Below, one piece after another: positions 58,455 to 64,000 of a stretch of 64,000 bases of DNA; the stretch's first letter is position 1, and each line of letters starts with the position of its first letter. The notes under the pieces are model-generated. The model worked only from the letters and a program-made list of their open reading frames with translations. It did no database searches and was not told where the DNA came from. The position numbers were made by a program, and so were the translations under genes. The DNA is taken from NCBI GenBank assembly GCA_022496805.1, contig CM040093.1:2792501-2856500 (forward strand). The letters run 5' to 3'. This DNA is from Pohlia nutans (Eukaryota; Streptophyta; Bryopsida; Bryales; Mniaceae).

Positions 58455-59059
58455 TGACCAAAAATTACCACCCCATAGTGCAGCGAGTGCACCCATCAAA
58501 AGTTTTTCACTCTACATAAGAAAGATGCCACTTTTTTACATATGTACAATAGATTAAAAATTTTGAAAATCTAAATGACATCCCACCTTCAAAATGTGAC
58601 CATTATATCAACCACAAAAAAAAAATCGCAAATAGACATTTTAATATGGCGAAATAATCAATAAACAGAAACATGGGAAAATAATTTATTTTTTTTTAAA
58701 AAAAAGGTCATAAGGGAAAAAACATATTTGGTAGTAATCTAAGTGCTTGTGGCAAGATCCTAAAAAAGTTTGAAGTCAAAAATCAACCCCCTTCTTGTAC
58801 TTCTCATATTCTAGGTGCACTTTTGACAAGCGACAAGTAACCTTTTCTAACATATTTTGATGATTTTAGAGCTCAAAAACTAAATTTGGGAGTCAAAATT
58901 GTGGTACCTTCCTAGAAATTGTTATTGTTAAAAGGTTGCCTTTGGTTTTATACAAAGATTCCATTTCAATATTTTTTGAGGATTTTTCAAAGATTGGAAA
59001 AGTGCACGAATTCCTACACCGCGACAAAAAAATTGGGTGACCGTAGCTTGCAACCACCC
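58455..59059. mobile_element. Second, diverged copy of the GGGTGGTTGCAAGC TIR family
   Basis: The right end (GGGTGACCGTAGCTTGCAACCACCC, 59035-59059) is the same as the right end of the copy at 48411. Upstream stretches match too: AGGTGCACTTTTGACAAGCGACA, GATTTTTCAAAGATTGG, AAGTGCACGAATT and CCGCGACAAAAA. The left end is degenerate (GGTTGACC... near 58455), so its border is approximate. Confidence 0.75.
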
Positions 59060-59219
59060 GGCCACAGATGATGATGATACATTGCACGGAAGAATCAGAA
59101 GCAGGGACCCATTGTGGTCACCTTCGACGCTTGCATTGACAACTTTGTCCTGATCATCAAGTTTGAAAATGAACAGTAACTGCAGAAACGCAGCACCGAG
59201 GCGCTCAATCTTACTCGCA

Positions 59220-59600
59220 AAGCAAGGATAACAATGACGACAACAATGACAAGAACAACAATGACGATGACAACAACTCTAACAAGACTGTTGCCAAAGC
59301 TGGATGGAAAGAGAGGTTCTTTGTTGTAGTTCCGAAATGGGGATTTTTAATTGCGATCTACTCAACTTTGATTCTTCCCTCCAACCAGTCCATTTCTTCA
59401 AGCTCAGGCCAGTCTGGCTACTTGGAGGGCTTTTTTTTTTAGTGTTGGTTTTTTTTTACACAGCTTGGAGCCCGGCTTGGAGGCATTTGATTGAACGGCA
59501 CTGGGTAAAAAACTCCGTGGGTGACTGAACGGCACATTTGACTGAACGGCACTGGGTGACTGAACGGCACATAGGTACGTGATACATTGTGAAGTGCTCT
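59220..59600. repeat. Low-complexity GACAACAAT tract and 13-bp minisatellite
   Basis: At 59230-59290 the words AACAATGAC/GACAACAA repeat. At about 59485-59570 the unit TGACTGAACGGCAC(T/A) repeats three to four times, alternating with TGGG. No gene is supported here. Confidence 0.6.
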
Positions 59601-59639
59601 GACTAACAATATTCATGTAAGTGCTTTGACTCACAATGT
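59585..59639. repeat. 55-bp imperfect palindrome related to 20951-21016
   Basis: The inverted sequence ACATTGTGAGTCAAAGCACTT, then ACATGAATATT, matches 20951-20983 at all but one or two positions. The bases outside CATTGTG...CACAATG are TA on both sides, fitting a TA-targeting mini-MITE. Confidence 0.75.
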
Positions 59640-59835
59640 AAGACGAGGCACTCGTTGCATTGCCAATAAGTTCCCACGAGAGTTAATTCAACGTCGTTGC
59701 AATCTGACACCGTTATCAACAAGTTGTAATGGTTGCAGCAACCGTAGCATTTCCGCTAGCGATGGTGACTGAAGGCCCCTAAACCCTAAACCAACAAGGA
59801 ACTGAAGCAATGATTGACACGGAGAAAAAATCACT

Positions 59836-60022
59836 GACCTGAATTCTCCACGCCCTCTTGCAAGACCTCGGCAACCGGCACGCTCAACGTCGTTGGTGTC
59901 ATTGTCGGCTCCTGGCTCCTCACTGCGACCTGTACTTGGCGATGCAAGGGCGCTACGTCCACCCGTATCCTGACTCTGTGTGGCGATGCTCCCTCCCGGA
60001 CGTTGCCCTTCTTTCTCGCCAT
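59836..60022 (-). pseudogene. Possible first exon of a piggyBac-related gene (fragment)
   Basis: ATG at 60022 opens a basic 62-codon frame (start MARKKGNVREGASPHRVRI) that ends EVLQEGVENSG at a donor-like GTCAGTG. The same terminal peptide and about 35 identical bases (CTGAATTCTCCACGCCCTCT on the plus strand) occur at about 19998-20030 next to the piggyBac gene. Upstream (60023-60245) another frame is open but has no known domain. The relation to piggyBac rests only on this shared segment. Confidence 0.35.
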
Positions 60023-60245
60023 GCTGTAATTCCGGTGGTTCTGGAAACAAACGGTGCCTGATCAACGCGTTCACCTCGTCTCCAAACCCGTCTTTGTCAC
60101 TTTCGGATCTGCGGTAAGTCCAGTTGAGGATGTGTTGGCAATGTCTATGAAAGAGGAATCGGTGCCAACAAAACTCCGGAACTCCAGGCTTCCGCCAAGT
60201 ATTCGGTGGTTTGGGCAATCAGAGCATCCAGCGCAAGTTCAGTAA

Positions 60246-60728
60246 ACCCACGATACGTCTCGCTCTCTTCTCACATGCGCCCCGCTGAATTGCCTAGGAA
60301 TACAAAACGCGCCTTTCACTCGCTAAATGCTGTGGGGCTTCTGGCACAATGCGCGCATCAATCCAGGGCGCCGCCATGACCGCAATCTCACCACCACTCG
60401 CAATGACGAAGGCTACTACTTCTCCACACGCTGGCCTCCCTCCACTGCGTGCGATGATGCAAAACTTCCCCATCATGAGGGACAACAACTGTACGCGCGA
60501 CAACCCTAAACCAACTCACACAATCCAGTCGTGCTCAACCACGCATGTTGCTAATGGCAAATCTGCCGTGCGCTCGTCCTCACAGCCAAGAATTGGAGAT
60601 CCGGAATTCGAGGATCACGAACCTACTCTCAAATACTGCAGACAGCCTCCCGCCAGGACGCCATACTCCCGCCAGTAAACCCAACGGCTTCTACCACGTC
60701 ACCCACCCGCCTCTACCACGTCACCCAC
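60246..60728. other. Intergenic, no supported gene
   Basis: Overlapping open frames exist on both strands (for example 60349-60678 plus), but none has a recognisable domain. They reflect the locally higher GC content. Confidence 0.35.
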
Positions 60729-61133
60729 ATGCATGATTTATCTATTTCTGGAATGACCCTACTACAGAATTCATAAACTCCAGAAATCAACAAAAATTTC
60801 CAACGGAGGATATAGAAGGATTTTGGCCAACGGAGGATCCTCCGATAGACCACTAAACCGACCCTAAACCACTGGTAGATGGCTTTCTATTGGGGGATCC
60901 CCTGTTGATTTCAGCTTACAGGGGTCCCGATTCTCCCGAAGTTAAAAATCAGCCAAGTTCTCCCGTCAGGGCCACTGATAGAAGGCGTTCTATCGGGGGA
61001 TCTCCCGTTGATTTCACTTAGAATCCCCCCGTGTTCAAAAATTCAGCTAGAGTCGCCCGTCTTAATTTTTTTTGGTCCAGAATTAGACAGTCCATATTTG
61101 AGCCCGTTTTCCAGAACTAGATAAATCATGCAT
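60729..61133. mobile_element. 405-bp MITE with internal duplication
   Basis: The left end ATGCATGATTTATCTATTTC and inverted right end ATGCATGATTTATCTAGTTC continue with TGGAA. CCAC stands on both sides (60725-60728 and 61134-61137), a possible 4-bp duplication. Inside, a roughly 115-bp block (CCACTG(G/A)TAGA, TTCTAT(T/C)GGGGGATC, GTTGATTTCA, CTCCCG) is tandemly repeated. Non-coding. Confidence 0.75.
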
Positions 61134-61142
61134 CCACCCTAA

Positions 61143-61396
61143 CCCCTTGAAGCATCGGGTCTGCTCCACAGGCGTACCAAAGACGAATCGTATATACGAC
61201 CCCGTATTTTGACCAACAACAGCCAGGTAGTGAGGCTGACCGTATGTGTAAATATATGGTTCAGTCCGTATGGAGACATCCTACCACTTTTGTTTGTGAG
61301 TCTTATGCAAATTCCCCCATTCAGTAACCCTAATACGTGAAAATCCGCTCTGATCATGTATATTTGGCCACAGTGTCCATTCTGGACCTTCAAGGG
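61143..61396. repeat. Possible TTAA-type MITE, about 254 bp
   Basis: The left end CCCCTTGAAG and inverted right end CCCTTGAAGG are complementary. The right flank is TTAA (61397-61400) and the left flank CTAA, one change from TTAA. It lies directly after the MITE at 60729-61133. No ORF of note. Confidence 0.4.
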
Positions 61397-61400
61397 TTAA

Positions 61401-61887
61401 GGGTTAGTTGTGTACCAATTTTTGTTGCGTTCGGAGATGTTTAGGATGTTGAACAACACCTTGCACTTGTTGGAGGTTTATCAGTTTAGAAAAGACTCTT
61501 TGTTTTTGGAATTGCAATATTTTTGACTTTTGTTACCGTACGTGGAAGGCAGGGTCGGCACTTTCATGTCGAATAATTAATAAAAGTTGAAACAGTGAAG
61601 GTCGGCACTTTCAAAAGTAATTATTAAAAAATCGGCTATTAATAACTAACATTAATTTTTTTCCGGCGGCTAACTGTTTTATTTTGTTTTTGTCTACGAT
61701 TTTCATTGAGTATTATGTTTTCATCCAATTTCGGCGAAAATGGTCCAAATTGGAATGATGAGTTCAATGAGCACTCTCTTTTCACTTGTGTTTCGTTCAG
61801 TCCGCAAGAAGGAGCTCTTTCTTTCTTTGTGAGTTTGGTACTCTGATTGTGGTTTAGAGTGCTCTTGGTACTTGTTTTGTTGTGGCT
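61401..61887. other. Upstream region of the pogo-like gene
   Basis: AT-rich. GGTCGGCACTTTCA followed by an AATTATTAA-like tail is directly repeated (about 61553 and 61601). No gene and no clear transposon terminus could be identified. Confidence 0.4.
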
Positions 61888-63671
61888 ATGGCTCCTACTC
61901 AAAAACGATTAGATTTGGGGTTTTTTTGCCTCCATCAGTAAAGAGGAAGTGGAGAGGAGATCGGAGTTGGAGTTTGCCGTTTTGAATGACAAGTTGGAGA
62001 AAGAACGATCCATGACCAAGCATGCACTTCCAAAGCGACCGGTGGGGAGGCCAAGGAAGGACGGAACGGCACCATTTCTTAAGCCAAAGGTCGAGCGGAT
62101 GAAGCCTCTCGTTTCAAAACCAAGGGGCAACTATAAAAATTGGTTTACTCCTTCCCTTTGGCCTCCTATTTTCAAAGCAATGCAACAAGCTAGGAATATT
62201 ACAAATGCATTGATGTACTTGAGGGCAGCTTATAGACAACCAGGATCCTTACATAGCCCCTATGACTATCTTGCAAGGAGTACAATGTACGAGTGGTTCC
62301 ATCCCAATGGCGATCTCAAAGAAAATTACAAGCGTTGTGTGGAATTTGGCACATATTTTGACAAGGCCTCACAACACTGCCCTATACTTGCTGAGTATCC
62401 CGCCCTTAGAGATGAGATTTGCAATGTACTTAGAAAGCAACGCGCTAGCGGCCAACCACTCTCCGCTGTTATCATCCAGCCCTTGATAAAAGCCCTTATC
62501 CAGAAGCGTGAGCCTCATCTACTTGAGGATGAGAAGTTTAAGGTTTCTACAAAGTGGACAAGGGCTTTTGTCAAATCTGAACTAAATTGGAGTTATCGTG
62601 CTGCAACAACGGCTGCGGGGAAACTTCCAGACGACTTCGAATTGCAAGGATTGACAATGGCACAAAGGTGTGCTTATTTGATTAAGGTTCACAACATTCC
62701 TGAATCTCTTGTTGTGAACAGTGATCAAACTGGTATTCATTTGGTACCTACAGGAGGAGCAAGAACGTGGGATACTAAGGGGATTAAACAAGTAAGTGTG
62801 CATGGGCTAGAGGACAAAAGACAAGTGACTATAGTTGTTTCATCTGCTGCTACAGGCAAAGTTTTACCTTTTCAAATTGTACTTCAAGGACTTACTTCTC
62901 GATCTTTACCACCACTGAACAGATGGCAGACGAGAATGTGTTGATAGTGGATGGGACCTGACATTTAGTCACAACCATTGGTCTACTATAGAGACATGCA
63001 AGAATTTTGTCAAGACAATTCTATCAAGCTATCTTCGGTTGCAAATCAATCTTTTGGGTTTACCGAAAACCCAAGAGATGATTTGGTTGATTGACTGCTG
63101 GAGCGTGCACATTTCCAAAGAATTTAGAGAGTGGATGAAGGACAATTATCCCCAAATTCATGTCTTATACATCCCGGCAAATTGCACTAGCATTTACCAA
63201 CCTGCAGATGTGATCCTACAGCGTCCATTCAAGCATGCTTTTCGTCAAGAATTTAACAAGTATACGATGAGCATGATTACAAGTCAGATTGAAACAAACT
63301 CTAGCATCAAGGTTGATTTTAAAATGTCTACCTTGAAACCTCTACTTTGTTCTTGGTTGTTTACTTCATGGTTATATGTTTGCAATAAGCAAGAGATGGT
63401 TAAGGTGGGGTGGAGCAAGTGCGGACTACTTCGTTCGTTCGACCCTGAATTTCAAAAAGATGCCATGATACAAAACATGAAGTCACCTTTGTTCAAGGAA
63501 GATACAAGCATTCAAGTGGATACAAGCAAAAATATAGAAGATGAGGACATGGATGTTGAGGAGAGTTTGGAAGCAATAATGGAAGACACACTTTCAAGAG
63601 TTGAAAAACTCTCCAGTTGTCATGGTACAACTTCCATGGCTTCAATCTGTGGAATGGCAAGGAAAAAATAA
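61888..63671 (+). pseudogene. Pogo/Tigger-like DDE_1 transposase gene with indels
   Basis: DDE_1-superfamily transposases (Tc1/mariner-pogo group) cut DNA with a D-D-D/E triad. The frame from ATG 61888 (MAPTQKRLDLGFF) shifts at a T-run (61919-61927) into a basic N-terminus with an AT-hook-like KRPVGRPRKDG, then a helix-turn-helix region. The catalytic core follows: VVNSDQTGIHLVP, EDKRQVTIVVSS, VLPFQIVLQGLTSRSLPPL, GWDLTFSHNHWSTIETC, IWLIDCWSVHISKEF and IPANCTSIYQPADV. These supply Asp candidates at SDQTG, LIDCW and PADV. Two small indels at about 62920-62955 break the frame between the first and second Asp. The tail is acidic and ends at TAA 63669-63671. The gene sits alone, and TIRs were not found. 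Confidence 0.82.
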
Positions 63672-64000
63672 GTCTGCATGCAACAACATTATGGTAAGTA
63701 TTTTATATCAGCTCAAATTTAGTTTTGCTACATTCCATTCAATTTAGAAGCCAAATTTCAAATCTGCTCTAATTTTGATTTAATTTTTTATCTATTGAAG
63801 TAACATTTAGAAAACTTACCAACCCTAATGATTTTTTGAAGCGTCCTTGCAGCCCATGGATCATGTGTACCTCCAACAAAGAGCCAAAATATCAAAGGGG
63901 ATTTGACAAAGAGGAACAAGTGAATAACATCACATCAAAGAATAGGAGCAACAACAGCACAATGAAGAACACAATACAACATGACATGGCAGAAGAAGAC
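63672..64000. other. 3' flank of the pogo-like gene
   Basis: AT-rich sequence with no recognised feature to the window edge. The last 100 bases are rich in AACAA/AAGAA words. Confidence 0.4.

Overview
The window looks like repeat-rich nuclear DNA from a land plant. The evidence is a multi-exon chloroplast-targeted phytyl-ester-synthase (PES) type gene with GT-AG introns, a plant-type CACTA element with both TNPA-like and TNPD/TNP2-like genes, a Ty1/copia element, and several plant-style MITEs. A piggyBac transposase and an HGKG-motif transposase family that I associate mostly with non-seed plants and animals hint at a moss, lycophyte or fern. That lineage guess is inference only.

Layout. 1-8.9 kb: AT-rich repeats. 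These include a 1.7-kb inverted-repeat element with smaller elements nested inside it, and two CACTA-type MITEs with perfect 3-bp target duplications (TSDs). 8.9-13.86 kb: the PES-like host gene. Ten exons of the alpha/beta-hydrolase half can be joined in phase, but the acyltransferase half is missing. 13.9-20.1 kb: a decayed piggyBac transposase gene on the minus strand. 20.9-59.7 kb: a compound region. It holds a plus-strand gene with a RING/PHD-like cysteine cluster (22.0-28.3 kb), convergent with a minus-strand HGKG-family transposase pseudogene whose exons lie at 29.9-32.2 kb and 57.3-58.2 kb. The 25.1-kb intron between those exon groups carries a complete 22.8-kb CACTA transposon (33397-56209, 28-bp terminal inverted repeats (TIRs), TSD GTT). 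That CACTA element has captured an exon of tubulin-folding cofactor D (TBCD). It has also been invaded by a TIR element (47642-48411) and by a very young copia retrotransposon (50543-55969, LTRs identical by eye, TSD ATTAG). 59.8-64 kb: a piggyBac-like exon fragment, small MITEs and a pogo/Tigger-like DDE transposase gene.

Only the PES-like gene is an obvious host gene. The rest is a layered record of transposition whose order can be read from the nesting: HGKG gene, then CACTA, then the internal TIR element and copia. Most transposase genes carry in-frame stops or frameshifts. The copia element is nearly intact, with a single one-base frameshift between its gag-integrase part and its RT-RNase H part.
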